Positions 7,882 to 15,369 of a stretch of 64,000 bases of DNA are shown here, one piece after another. The position numbers and the translations under genes are program-made. Position 1 is the first letter of the stretch; every line of letters begins with the position of its first letter. The notes beneath the pieces are model-generated. The model was not told where the DNA came from, made no database searches, and saw only the letters and a list, made by a program, of their open reading frames with translations. This DNA comes from Leifsonia williamsii (GTDB lineage Bacteria; Actinomycetota; Actinomycetes; Actinomycetales; Microbacteriaceae). The stretch spans positions 806,001 to 870,000 of the forward strand of contig NZ_JAROCF010000001.1 in assembly GCF_030433685.1 (NCBI RefSeq), written 5' to 3'.

Positions 7882-9030
7882 CTACCGGTCCGTCGCTCCC
7901 GCGGCCGCGTTCAGTCCGGTCGCGGACTGTGCCGCCTTCTTCTTGCGCTCCTCGCGGGCCCGGCGCTCGGCCTCCTCGTGCGCGGCCTTGTCGCGGTACT
8001 GACGGCGCAGGGCGCGCGAGGCGAGGATGTCGCCGGCGGCGGCCTCCCGCTTCTTCACCAGCGCCTTGTCGGACTTGAGCGGGAGGCGCAGCACGGCGTC
8101 GGCCTCGATGCCCGCGACCAGCTCGCGGGCGCGCTCCACCTCGGAGTCGAGCTCGGCGCCGAACAGCAGGGCGTTGTTCGCGATCCAGATCCACAGCAGG
8201 AAGACGATGACGCCGGCAAGCGCGCCGTAGGTGCGGTCGTAGTTGCCGAAGTTGCCGACGTAGAAGGCGAAACCGGCGGAGGCGATGCCCAGGACCACGA
8301 TCGCGGCGATCGAGCCGGGGGTCAGCCAGCGCACGCGCGGGTGCTTGATGTTCGGCGTCGCCGCGTACAGCACGGCGACGAGCACGATGATGACGGCGAC
8401 GACGATGGGCCAGCGGATGATCGACCAGGCGATCTGGAACGCCTCCCCGAGCCCGAGCAGGTCGCCGATCCACTGCGCCACCGGGCCCGACACGATCAGC
8501 ATCAGCGCCAGCAGCGACAGGGCCACGAGCGTCAGGAGGGTGACACCGAGCTGAACGGGACGCAGGGTGATGGCCGTGCGGCCCTCCTCCACGCCGTACA
8601 CGCGGTTCAGAGCCCGGCCGAAGCCGCCGACGTAGCCGGACGCCGACCAGACGGCGCCGACGATACCGATGACGAGAGCCCAGCCGGTCGCGGGGGAGGA
8701 GGCGAGGCTCTCGATCGGTCCGCGCAAGACGTCGAGCATGCCGGGGGCGAGCTCGTCGACCATCCCGAACAGCGCGTCGATGCCCTGCTGGCTCTGACCG
8801 ACGATGCCGAGGATGCTGACGAGCGCGAGCAGCGCCGGGAACAGCGACAACACGGCGAAGTAGGTCAGGCCGGCCGCCAGGTCGGTGCACTGGTCGGTGC
8901 TGAAGCTGCGCAGCGTCCGCTTGAGGATGAAGCCCCACGGCAGCCGGTACCACGGCTCGCTCCGGCGGTCCTCGATGCGCCGCACCGCCTTGGCCCGGTC
9001 GGGGCCGACACCGCCCCGGTCAGCGGGCAC
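7882..9030 (-). CDS. yihY: YihY/UPF0761 family inner-membrane protein
   Basis: 382 aa from GTG 9030. It has the YihY family pattern of six membrane helices in about residues 50-300, with DLAAGLTYFAVLSLFPALLAL early and YVGNFGNYDRTYGALAG late. The C-terminal ~80 residues are a charged, Lys/Arg/Ala-rich cytoplasmic tail. This family was once mislabelled ribonuclease BN; its true function is unsettled. It is the last gene of an operon with DUF3618 and holin-III proteins, overlapping the DUF3618 gene by 11 bases. Confidence 0.88.
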   Translation of the reverse strand: MPADRGGVGPDRAKAVRRIEDRRSEPWYRLPWGFILKRTLRSFSTDQCTDLAAGLTYFAVLSLFPALLALVSILGIVGQSQQGIDALFGMVDELAPGMLDVLRGPIESLASSPATGWALVIGIVGAVWSASGYVGGFGRALNRVYGVEEGRTAITLRPVQLGVTLLTLVALSLLALMLIVSGPVAQWIGDLLGLGEAFQIAWSIIRWPIVVAVIIVLVAVLYAATPNIKHPRVRWLTPGSIAAIVVLGIASAGFAFYVGNFGNYDRTYGALAGVIVFLLWIWIANNALLFGAELDSEVERARELVAGIEADAVLRLPLKSDKALVKKREAAAGDILASRALRRQYRDKAAHEEAERRAREERKKKAAQSATGLNAAAGATDR

Positions 9031-9298
9031 GCCCGCGCCTCCGCGTCAGGAGCACCGCGATACCGGCCGCTCCACCGGCGATCGCCAGGAACAGGCCGAT
9101 GAAGAAGGTGGGATGCGAGCGGATCTGCACGCGCGGGTTGAAGGTAGCGAACAGGTCGTCGAGCGTGCTCGCGAGCTCGTCGCGGGTCACCTCGATATCG
9201 AGCTTGAGCGTGTTGATGCCGGCGCCGGCGGGGATCGGCGGCCGGCCCGCCGGGCGCTCGCCCTGGCGGCTCAGCTGGGGGGTGGTCGTGGAGGTCAC
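9020..9298 (-). CDS. DUF3618 domain protein
   Basis: 92 aa from GTG 9298. The DUF3618 core reads LDIEVTRDELASTLDDLF (about residues 33-50), followed by one membrane helix (about 66-84) and an Arg-rich tail. Its GTG overlaps the stop of the holin-III gene (GTGA). DUF3618 proteins regularly travel with holin-III membrane proteins in actinobacteria, suggesting an envelope-associated role, but no activity is established. Confidence 0.8.
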   Translation of the reverse strand: MTSTTTPQLSRQGERPAGRPPIPAGAGINTLKLDIEVTRDELASTLDDLFATFNPRVQIRSHPTFFIGLFLAIAGGAAGIAVLLTRRRGRAR

Positions 9299-9726
9299 GG
9301 CTGCTCTCCCTTCAGCGCGCGCAGGTCGGCGCTCAGCTCGGGCTTGAGGTCGTCGGGCACCGGAGGGACGCCCTTCTTGAGGCTGCGCCAGCCGATCAGT
9401 CCGGCGACGACCGCGAGCAGGATCAGGATGCCGGCCACGATCAGCGCGGCGAGCCACGGCGGGACGATCAGCGCGAACGCGCACACGGCGGCGGTGATGA
9501 GCACCGCCAGGGCGAAGAACACGAACACGAGTGCGCCCACGAGCAGGCCGGCGCCGATCCCGGCGGCCTTGGCCTTGGCGGTCATCTCGGCCTTGAACAG
9601 CGCCACCTCGCCGGCCACCAGGCGGCGCGACTGGGCCACGAGGTCCTTGGTCAGCTCGGGCAGCGGGCGCAGTCCCCGGGTGGTCCGGCGGCGCTCGCGG
9701 GGGAGCGGGGCCTTCTCGACGGTCAT
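9295..9726 (-). CDS. phage-holin-III/DUF1469-family membrane protein
   Basis: 143 aa. I chose ATG 9726 because it follows a GGAAGGG ribosome site; the upstream extension runs into the divergent stress-protein gene. An amphipathic helix (ELTKDLVAQSRRLVAGEVALFKAEM) precedes two long hydrophobic helices (about 60-85 and 90-112), as in the actinobacterial holin-III superfamily. It heads the operon with DUF3618 and YihY. Despite the name it is not evidence of prophage. A second member lies at 63733. Confidence 0.8.
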   Translation of the reverse strand: MTVEKAPLPRERRRTTRGLRPLPELTKDLVAQSRRLVAGEVALFKAEMTAKAKAAGIGAGLLVGALVFVFFALAVLITAAVCAFALIVPPWLAALIVAGILILLAVVAGLIGWRSLKKGVPPVPDDLKPELSADLRALKGEQP

Positions 9727-9838
9727 CCGTACGGTTCCCTTCCGTTCGTATGGCGACCGTACTCCCTCGGTCCGGACCCGCCAAGGCCGCGCGGGCAGGC
9801 AGGGCCGCTGGAACGCGGCCATGGTGCAGTATGGGGGC

Positions 9839-10363
9839 ATGAGCGGGAACGACAGCTTCGGCCGGGGCGGGATCCTCGTCGCCGTCGTCCCCGGCCAGCC
9901 CGTGATCGTGCTCGAGCACGGCGCGCGGCTCGCCGATGACCTCGACCTGCCGCTGATCTGCGCGACGGTCGATCCCAACCGGTATCTGGTCTCGAGCTAC
10001 GTCGACGGAACGGTGGTGGCCCTCCCGTACGACCCCGACCTCCCGGAGGCGGAGGAGGAGCGGTTCGACCCCGAGCTGGAGGAGCACATCCGCAGCGCGC
10101 TCGCGGGCCGTGGCATCCCGTACACGCTCAAGCAGCTCGCGGGCGACCCGGCCTGGGCGCTCTCGCGGCTCGCCGACGAGCTCGACGTGCGCTACATCGT
10201 GGTCGGCACGCGGGAGGCGGGGCTGCGCGGCAGTCTGCGCGAGTTCTTCAACGGCTCGGTCGCCGTGCACCTCGCGCACCGCCAGCATCGGCCGGTGATG
10301 GTCGTCCCGCTCGCGCCGGTGCCGGGCGCGCAGAATCTCCCGTGGGAAGACCCGCCCGTCTAG
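9839..10363 (+). CDS. universal stress protein (UspA-like, single domain)
   Basis: 174 aa from ATG 9839. The C-terminal half has the Usp nucleotide-binding pattern: DVRYIVVGTREAG, then GSLREFFNGSVAVHLAHRQHRPVMVVP, close to the G-2x-G-9x-G(S) ATP-binding motif. It is divergent from the holin-III operon. Its stop shares one base with the GTG of the first crcB gene, so it may be co-transcribed with the fluoride channel pair. Confidence 0.8.
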   Translation: MSGNDSFGRGGILVAVVPGQPVIVLEHGARLADDLDLPLICATVDPNRYLVSSYVDGTVVALPYDPDLPEAEEERFDPELEEHIRSALAGRGIPYTLKQLAGDPAWALSRLADELDVRYIVVGTREAGLRGSLREFFNGSVAVHLAHRQHRPVMVVPLAPVPGAQNLPWEDPPV

Positions 10364-10809
10364 TGCGCCGCCAGCCTCCGCCCGTGCACCTGCACTGGCG
10401 CTCGGTGCTGCTCGTCTTCGTGGGCGGCGCGATCGGGACGACCGTGCGGTATCTGCTCTCGCTCGCCGTGCCTCCCGTGCTCGGCCTGCCGCTCATCACG
10501 CTCGTCATCAACGTCACGGGCGCCTTCGTGCTCGGCTGGCTGCTTGAGGCGCTGGCCCTGCGGGGTCCGGACGAGGGCCGCCGCCGCGACCTCCGGCTCT
10601 TCGCCGGTACAGGCATCCTCGGCGGCTACACGACCTACAGCGCCTTCGCTGTCGACACCGACGGCCTCCTCGTCGCGGCGAACGTCGGCGGCGGCCTCCT
10701 CTACGCGGCGGCGACCATCGTCATCGGCGCCGCGGCGACGGTCGCGGGCATCGCGGCGGCGGCCTGGTTCGGGAGGCGGCGGGCGCGACGGCAGGGAGGT
10801 GCGGCATGA
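10363..10809 (+). CDS. crcB: CrcB fluoride channel subunit 1
   Basis: 148 aa from GTG 10363, which overlaps the stress-protein stop; an in-frame GTG further upstream is possible. It has four membrane helices and the Fluc signatures GGAIGTTVRYLL, VINVTGAFVLGW and GGYTTYSAFAVD. CrcB proteins form dimeric channels that export fluoride. This gene overlaps a second crcB by ATGA, the arrangement expected for a heterodimeric channel. The C-terminal tail is Arg-rich. I saw no fluoride riboswitch upstream. Confidence 0.88.
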   Translation: MRRQPPPVHLHWRSVLLVFVGGAIGTTVRYLLSLAVPPVLGLPLITLVINVTGAFVLGWLLEALALRGPDEGRRRDLRLFAGTGILGGYTTYSAFAVDTDGLLVAANVGGGLLYAAATIVIGAAATVAGIAAAAWFGRRRARRQGGAA

Positions 10810-11180
10810 CCCCGCTCCTGGTGCTCGCGGTGGCGGTCGGCGGCGGGCTCGGCGCGGTGGCCCGGCTCGTGCTCGACGGCTTCGTGAACAGCAGGGTGCG
10901 CGTGAGCTTCCCGCTCGGCACGACCGTGATCAACGTGACCGGGTCGTTCCTCCTCGGGCTGGTGACCGGCCTGGCGATGGTGCACGGGCTCCCGCCCGAG
11001 TGGCGGGCGATCCTCGGCACCGGGTTCCTCGGCGGCTACACCACGTTCAGCACGGCCAGCTACGAGACCGTTCGGCTCGCGCAGCAGCGGCGGTACCGGG
11101 CGGCGCTGTTCAACGGCGTGGGGATGCTGCTGCTGGCGCTCGCCGCGGCCGGGCTGGGGTTGTGGCTGGGCCAGTTGTGA
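10806..11180 (+). CDS. crcB: CrcB fluoride channel subunit 2
   Basis: 124 aa with four membrane helices. Fluc motifs are GGGLGAVARLVL, VINVTGSFLLG and GGYTTFSTASYETV. The start overlaps the first crcB (ATGA). It probably pairs with that subunit in antiparallel orientation. It is shorter and lacks the basic tail of its partner. Confidence 0.9.
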   Translation: MTPLLVLAVAVGGGLGAVARLVLDGFVNSRVRVSFPLGTTVINVTGSFLLGLVTGLAMVHGLPPEWRAILGTGFLGGYTTFSTASYETVRLAQQRRYRAALFNGVGMLLLALAAAGLGLWLGQL

Positions 11181-11204
11181 GGCGGACTGCGCCTGGTCGC
11201 GGAG

Positions 11205-11570
11205 CTACTCCTCTTCGCCCGGCTCCTGCTCCATCCACCACTCGGTGAACTCCTCGGCGCGGCCGTCGGCGGCGAGGCGCACGATCCACAGGTTGCTGTA
11301 GACCGGGCCGTCGCGGTAGTCGGTGACGCCCTCGACGAAGTAGGTCGGCCCGTCCTGCCCGAGCAGCCTCCACTCGAACTCGACGGAGCCGGGGTCGTCC
11401 TGCGCGTCGAGCCAGCCCTCCACGATCTCGAGGTGGCCGTCCCACGGCTCGGCGAACGGTTCGGTGCGGTAGCTCGCGTCCTCGGTGAAGAGCGCCCGGA
11501 TGTCGTCCGGGTCGTTCGACTCCCAGGCGCGACGGTAGCGGTCGATCCAAGCAGTGATCGCGTCGGCCAT
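11205..11570 (-). CDS. SnoaL-like / NTF2-fold protein
   Basis: 121 aa from ATG 11570. It opens with ITAWIDRYRRAWESNDPDDIRALF, the usual start of SnoaL-like NTF2 folds, and continues with Trp/Tyr-rich strands to a very acidic C-terminus (EQEPGEEE). It is likely a small-molecule-binding or isomerase-like protein; the substrate is unknown. It lies downstream of the BtrH-like gene with a short gap (51 bases) and may share its transcript. Confidence 0.75.
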   Translation of the reverse strand: MADAITAWIDRYRRAWESNDPDDIRALFTEDASYRTEPFAEPWDGHLEIVEGWLDAQDDPGSVEFEWRLLGQDGPTYFVEGVTDYRDGPVYSNLWIVRLAADGRAEEFTEWWMEQEPGEEE

Positions 11571-11620
11571 GACCCCGTTATAGCCCGCCGTGCGCCGGGC
11601 CGCCACCCTCGGCCCTCGTG

Positions 11621-12643
11621 TCAGGCCGCGAGCGTGCGCAGCGACGACATGGCGGAGGTCTCGATGGCGGCGATCTCCTTCACCGCGTGACCGGCCTCGA
11701 CCAGTCGTTCGGGTTCGGCGGTCTCGCCCGCCTGCTGCACGAGAGCGGCGACGCGCGACCACAGCAGGGCCGACTCGGCGAAGCGGTCGCGGCCGGCCTC
11801 CACGACCTCCGCAGCGCGCCGGTCGAGGTCGAAGCCGAGGCACTCCGTGAGGAAGTCGCGGTAGAGGTTGCGGAACAGCGCGCCGCCCGTCCCTCCTCGT
11901 TCCATCAACATGGCGATCACGGGGAGGTCGCGCTCCGGCCGCTCGACGCGCGCGAACCAGGAGGGGATGCGCCGGGCGGCCGTGAGGATGCCCCGGTCGC
12001 CGATGTTGGCGATCGGCGGCGTCACGAACTCCTCTGCGCAGGCGGCGATGGCCGGGAGGAGCGCGGCGGCGACGCGCTCGCGCACCTGCTCCACCGACGT
12101 GGGAAAGGCGACGGTGAAGGAGCGGTTCCGCGCGGCCATCGGGCCCCGCGCCGACCGCGCCGCGGCGAGGCTCGTCAGGCTGGTCGACACCGCTCCGCCC
12201 TGCTGCGCGGTGTCGACCAGGTAGGCGCGCTCGTCGTCGTAGCCGTACATCGCGACGACGTGGCCGGCGAAGTGCGTGCGCGAGCCGAAGTACTCGAGGT
12301 CGTGGCTGTCGAGCTGCAGGCCGACCGGGATGCCGCTGTCGATCGTCGACCGGACGCGCTCCCATGCGACGCGCTCGGAGCCGGTCTCGTGCACCTGCAG
12401 GTCGAGCCCGAGGCGCTCGGTCAGCCTCCGGGTGAGCTCGAAGGGTTTCACGCGGCCGCCCAGGAAGGGCAGCGGCTGCTGCTTGGAGTCCCAGTAGATG
12501 AACGACAGGCCGCCGCCGAGCCCGAACAGCATCGGCTCGGAGAGCGCCAGCCCGGCGTGCGTCAGGAGCACGCCCAGGGAGGTCGTCTCGCAGTGCTCGC
12601 CGCCGGTCGTCGGCACGCCGTCGATGATCGTCATGTCATTCAT
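11621..12643 (-). CDS. BtrH N-terminal domain protein (papain-like acyltransferase/peptidase fold)
   Basis: 340 aa. The N-terminal ~150 residues match the BtrH_N family. They show an apparent catalytic triad: Cys18 in GGEHCETTSLG, His128 in HFAGHVVAM and Asp144 in LVDTAQQ. The remaining helical part resembles DUF4872. BtrH moves an acyl chain from a carrier protein to butirosin; no carrier protein or antibiotic genes are nearby, so the substrate here is unknown. It overlaps the PadR regulator by 8 bases, making a two-gene operon. Confidence 0.78.
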   Translation of the reverse strand: MNDMTIIDGVPTTGGEHCETTSLGVLLTHAGLALSEPMLFGLGGGLSFIYWDSKQQPLPFLGGRVKPFELTRRLTERLGLDLQVHETGSERVAWERVRSTIDSGIPVGLQLDSHDLEYFGSRTHFAGHVVAMYGYDDERAYLVDTAQQGGAVSTSLTSLAAARSARGPMAARNRSFTVAFPTSVEQVRERVAAALLPAIAACAEEFVTPPIANIGDRGILTAARRIPSWFARVERPERDLPVIAMLMERGGTGGALFRNLYRDFLTECLGFDLDRRAAEVVEAGRDRFAESALLWSRVAALVQQAGETAEPERLVEAGHAVKEIAAIETSAMSSLRTLAA

Positions 12644-13160
12644 GGGGTGCCTGGACCCGCTGCGCGAGCCACGACCTTTCCGCCTCCAGGAGGCTGAGGG
12701 AGTAGGAGAAGACCTCGTGAGCGGCCGGAGGCAGCGGGGCCTGCGCCCGCTCCGCCTCCTCGATCGCGTGGATGCGCTGCTCGATCTCCCCGAGCCGGGC
12801 GCCCAGCGCCGCCGCGTAGTGCGACTCCGGGATCAGGGGGAGGTTGGCGAGTCCGACGAGCAGGGGGTGGGGGACCGGCCGGGCGTCCTCGATGAAGGCG
12901 AGCGCCTCCTGCCCGGCGACCCGCCTGCCCTCCTCGGTGGCGTGGAACACCCGCCGGGCCTTCGCGCCGGGGCGATCCGCCTCCGCCGCGACGAGTCCTC
13001 GCCGCTCCAGCTTCGCGAGCAGGTAGTAGATGGACGAGAACCCGATGTCGGTCCAGCGCCGGATGCCGCGCGTCTCGATGACCTGCTCGAGGTCGTAGCC
13101 GTGGCGCGGCTCCTCCACGATGAGTCCGAGCACGGTCAGCTCGGCCGGGGTCAGAGTCAT
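12636..13160 (-). CDS. PadR-family transcriptional regulator
   Basis: 174 aa. The winged helix (about 1-85) contains LTVLGLIVEEPRHGYDLEQVI and SSIYYLLAKLERRGLV, typical of PadR. The C-terminal Vir-C-like helical region (about 90-170) mediates dimerisation. It is translationally coupled to the BtrH-like gene. A perfect 8-2-8 palindrome (13166-13183) sits immediately upstream of the start, so autorepression is likely. Confidence 0.88.
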   Translation of the reverse strand: MTLTPAELTVLGLIVEEPRHGYDLEQVIETRGIRRWTDIGFSSIYYLLAKLERRGLVAAEADRPGAKARRVFHATEEGRRVAGQEALAFIEDARPVPHPLLVGLANLPLIPESHYAAALGARLGEIEQRIHAIEEAERAQAPLPPAAHEVFSYSLSLLEAERSWLAQRVQAPHE

Positions 13161-13165
13161 GGCTG

Positions 13166-13183
13166 TATCCTAGCCCTAGGATA
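13166..13183. promoter_or_regulatory. candidate PadR operator
   Basis: TATCCTAG-CC-CTAGGATA is a perfect palindrome, 5 bases upstream of the PadR start codon and AT-rich against a GC-rich background. It probably overlaps the -10 of the PadR-BtrH operon. It may also influence the divergent gene at 13219. Confidence 0.75.
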
Positions 13184-13218
13184 GTGAGGCACGGCAAGCC
13201 CGCCGCTAGCATGTGCGC

Positions 13219-13716
13219 ATGGTGGGGGCCTTCGACGCGTGGTCCGAGTTCGACGTCGCCGTCGCGGGGGCGGGCGCCGCGCTGGCCGGCCTCCTGATCG
13301 TGGCGCTGTCGGTCAACATCAAGCAGATCGCCGAGTCGCGCGGGCTCGCTGCACGGGCGGGCGCCGCCGTCGCCGCGCTGATCCTCGGTGTCGTGCTGAG
13401 CTGCGCGGCGCTGATCCCCGGCCAGGTGCTGTGGGGGTTCGGAGTGCAGGTGCTCGTGCTGACCGCGCTCTGCTTCGTGATCGCCGGGTACGCCGCGCGG
13501 GCGGTGCTCGCCGACCCGTCGCGCGGCGAGTACCACCGGTTCGACATCCCGGTGATCGCGCTCTTCGTCGTCCCGCTCGTGCTGTTCGCCGTCGGCGGGG
13601 TGCTGCTCGCGGCCTCGGTCGCCGGCGGCCTGGTGTGGGTGGCGGCCGGCTCCATCGTCGCGGTGGTGGGCGCCATCGCCTTCTCGTGGATCGCGCTGGT
13701 CGAGGTGCTGCGCTAG
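13219..13716 (+). CDS. small integral membrane protein
   Basis: 165 aa from ATG 13219 (an in-frame GTG lies at 13213). Four long hydrophobic helices cover about residues 15-35, 46-65, 72-92 and 112-160. An amphipathic loop NIKQIAESRGLAARAG follows the first helix. No family with a known function is recognised. It is divergent from the PadR regulator and 37 bases ahead of pdxY. Confidence 0.65.
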   Translation: MVGAFDAWSEFDVAVAGAGAALAGLLIVALSVNIKQIAESRGLAARAGAAVAALILGVVLSCAALIPGQVLWGFGVQVLVLTALCFVIAGYAARAVLADPSRGEYHRFDIPVIALFVVPLVLFAVGGVLLAASVAGGLVWVAAGSIVAVVGAIAFSWIALVEVLR

Positions 13717-13753
13717 CGCCAGGGCCCGTGCGCGGCGGAGGTAGCCTGAAGGG

Positions 13754-14605
13754 ATGAAGGTTCTCTCCATCCAGTCGGCGGTGGCGTACGGCCACGTCGG
13801 CAACTCGGCCGCCGTGTTCCCGCTCCAGCGCATCGGGGTGGAGGTGCTGCCGGTCTACACCGTGAACTTCTCGAACCACACGGGGTACGGCGCCTGGCGC
13901 GGCCCGTTGATCGCACCGGACGACGTGCGCGCGGTGATCACCGGTGTGGAGGAGCGGGGCGTGTTCCCGTCGATCGACGTGGTGCTCTCGGGCTACCAGG
14001 GCGGCGTCGGCATCGGCGACGTGATCGTTGACGCGGCCCGCCGCGTCAAGGAGGCGAACCCGTCGGCGATCTACGCGTGCGACCCGGTCATGGGCAACGC
14101 CAAGTCGGGCTGCTTCGTCGCACCCGAGATCCCGGACCTTCTGCGCGACCGCGTCGTCCCGGTCGCCGACATCATCACGCCGAACCAGTTCGAGCTCGGC
14201 TACCTGACCGGCACCGAGCCCGGCGACCTGGAGTCGACGCTCGCCTCGGTCGATGCGGCCCGCGCGATGGGCCCCTCCACCGTCCTGGTCACGAGCGTCG
14301 AGCGCCCCGACCGTGATCCCGAGACGATCGAGATGCTGGCCGCCGACGACAAGGGCGCCTGGATCGTGCGCACGCCCCTCCTGCCGCTCAAGGCCAACGG
14401 CTCCGGCGATGTGACGGCCGCGCTGTTCACGGCCCACTACAGCGCCACCGGCGACGCGTCGGTCGCGCTGGAGCGCACGGCCTCGAGCGTCTTCGACCTC
14501 ATCGAGGCCACGTACCGCTCGGGTCAGCGCGAGCTGCAGCTCGTCGAGACGCAGGAGGCGTACGCCCACCCGCGCATGCAGTTCACGGCCGAGCGGGTGC
14601 GCTGA
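13754..14605 (+). CDS. pdxY: pyridoxal kinase PdxY
   Basis: 283 aa, full length. It begins with the PdxY/PdxK motif LSIQSAVAYGHVGNSAA. It also carries YQGGVGIG, CDPVMGN, TPNQFELGYLTG and the anion-hole/catalytic motif KANGSGDVTAAL near residue 215-227, where Asp is the catalytic base. It phosphorylates pyridoxal in the vitamin B6 salvage pathway in the cytoplasm. Confidence 0.93.
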   Translation: MKVLSIQSAVAYGHVGNSAAVFPLQRIGVEVLPVYTVNFSNHTGYGAWRGPLIAPDDVRAVITGVEERGVFPSIDVVLSGYQGGVGIGDVIVDAARRVKEANPSAIYACDPVMGNAKSGCFVAPEIPDLLRDRVVPVADIITPNQFELGYLTGTEPGDLESTLASVDAARAMGPSTVLVTSVERPDRDPETIEMLAADDKGAWIVRTPLLPLKANGSGDVTAALFTAHYSATGDASVALERTASSVFDLIEATYRSGQRELQLVETQEAYAHPRMQFTAERVR

Positions 14606-14620
14606 GGGTCGACGGCACCC

Positions 14621-14660
14621 CCCTCCTGTCTTATATAGTGATTTATATAAGATAGGAGGG
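14621..14660. promoter_or_regulatory. VapBC operator/promoter palindrome
   Basis: Arms 14621-14637 and 14644-14660 are complementary at 16 of 17 positions around a 6-base spacer. The inner part is AT-rich (TCTTATATA / TATATAAGA) and the outer right part is AGGAGG, the ribosome site of vapB. Toxin-antitoxin complexes autoregulate through such sites. Here one element may serve as promoter, operator and ribosome site. Confidence 0.85.
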
Positions 14661-14662
14661 TC

Positions 14663-14878
14663 ATGGCCATCACATCCATCGACATCGACCAGGAGGAGCT
14701 CCGCCACGCCAAGGAGCTCACAGGGGCGGCCTCCAACCGTGAGACCGTCGACCTCGCACTCCGGACGCTGATCGCCGTCCGCCGACAGCCCGCGGCCGTC
14801 GAGCGGATCATCGCGCGCCGATTCTCCGAGGATCAGATCGACGCCCCCACGGTCGACCCCGCCGAGGGTGCGCGGTGA
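14663..14878 (+). CDS. vapB: VapB-family antitoxin
   Basis: 71 aa. The N-terminal half is a ribbon-helix-helix fold typical of VapB (type II antitoxin, Rv0599-like): SIDIDQEELRHAKELTGAASNRETVDLALRTLI. The C-terminal ~25 residues are the flexible toxin-binding part. ATG 14663 follows AGGAGG. The gene overlaps vapC by four bases (GTGA), the normal coupled arrangement. Confidence 0.88.
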   Translation: MAITSIDIDQEELRHAKELTGAASNRETVDLALRTLIAVRRQPAAVERIIARRFSEDQIDAPTVDPAEGAR

Positions 14879-15279
14879 CGACCTACCTGGTCGACAACAG
14901 CATCTGGCAGAAGGCCGGGCGAAGCGACACCATCGCCCGGCGGCTGCGCGAGCTCTCGCCGAACCACCTCATCATCACCTGCCCTCCGCAGGTCCTCGAG
15001 TACTGCCATTCCGCCCGCTCGCCCGAGGAGCACGCCGAGTTGCGGGACGACATGGACGAGCTGCTCCCCGCGTGGGTGCACCCGACTCATGACGTCGCGC
15101 TCGACATCCAGCGGCGGTTGTGGGATACCGGGCGCGTCCGTGCGGCGGCGGCCTTCGACTGCCTCATCGCGGCGTACGCGCTGGCGAACGACGCGGTGAT
15201 CCTGAACTCCGACCGCGACTTCGGTCACATCGAGGCTGCGACCGAGGGCGCCGTCCGTCAGGAGTACATCGACGCCTGA
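14875..15279 (+). CDS. vapC: VapC PIN-domain ribonuclease toxin
   Basis: 134 aa PIN domain from GTG 14875. The acidic Mg-binding residues are all present: Asp7 (LVDNSIW), Glu42 (QVLEYC), Asp95 (AAFDCLIAAYA) and Asp113/Asp115 (NSDRDFGHI). An intact active site means a probably functional toxin, which would cleave tRNA or rRNA when freed from VapB. Directly downstream is a large palindromic element (15298). Confidence 0.9.
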   Translation: MTTYLVDNSIWQKAGRSDTIARRLRELSPNHLIITCPPQVLEYCHSARSPEEHAELRDDMDELLPAWVHPTHDVALDIQRRLWDTGRVRAAAAFDCLIAAYALANDAVILNSDRDFGHIEAATEGAVRQEYIDA

Positions 15280-15297
15280 CCCGCCCCGGATCGGGAA

Positions 15298-15356
15298 CGG
15301 ATTCGTCACGAATGCCGGGTTACGCGCTGCGCAACCCGGCATTCGTCACGAATCCG
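15298..15356. repeat. intergenic palindromic element B (ATTCGTCACGAAT type)
   Basis: 24-base arms (15298-15321 and 15333-15356) pair with a single mismatch around an 11-base loop. Each arm itself contains ATTCGTCACGAAT, an internal near-palindrome. It lies between the convergent vapC and ABC permease genes and could act as a bidirectional terminator. The core resembles the tandem element at 41933-42029. Confidence 0.8.
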
Positions 15357-15369
15357 TCGTTCGACGTCA

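Noticed and set aside
9295..9726. prophage remnant (holin name)
   Set aside because: Holin-III family proteins are ordinary chromosomal membrane proteins in actinobacteria; no phage genes or attachment sites nearby.
10342..10362. upstream start for the first crcB gene
   Set aside because: It would overlap the stress-protein coding end more deeply; GTG 10363 overlapping the stop is the usual coupling.
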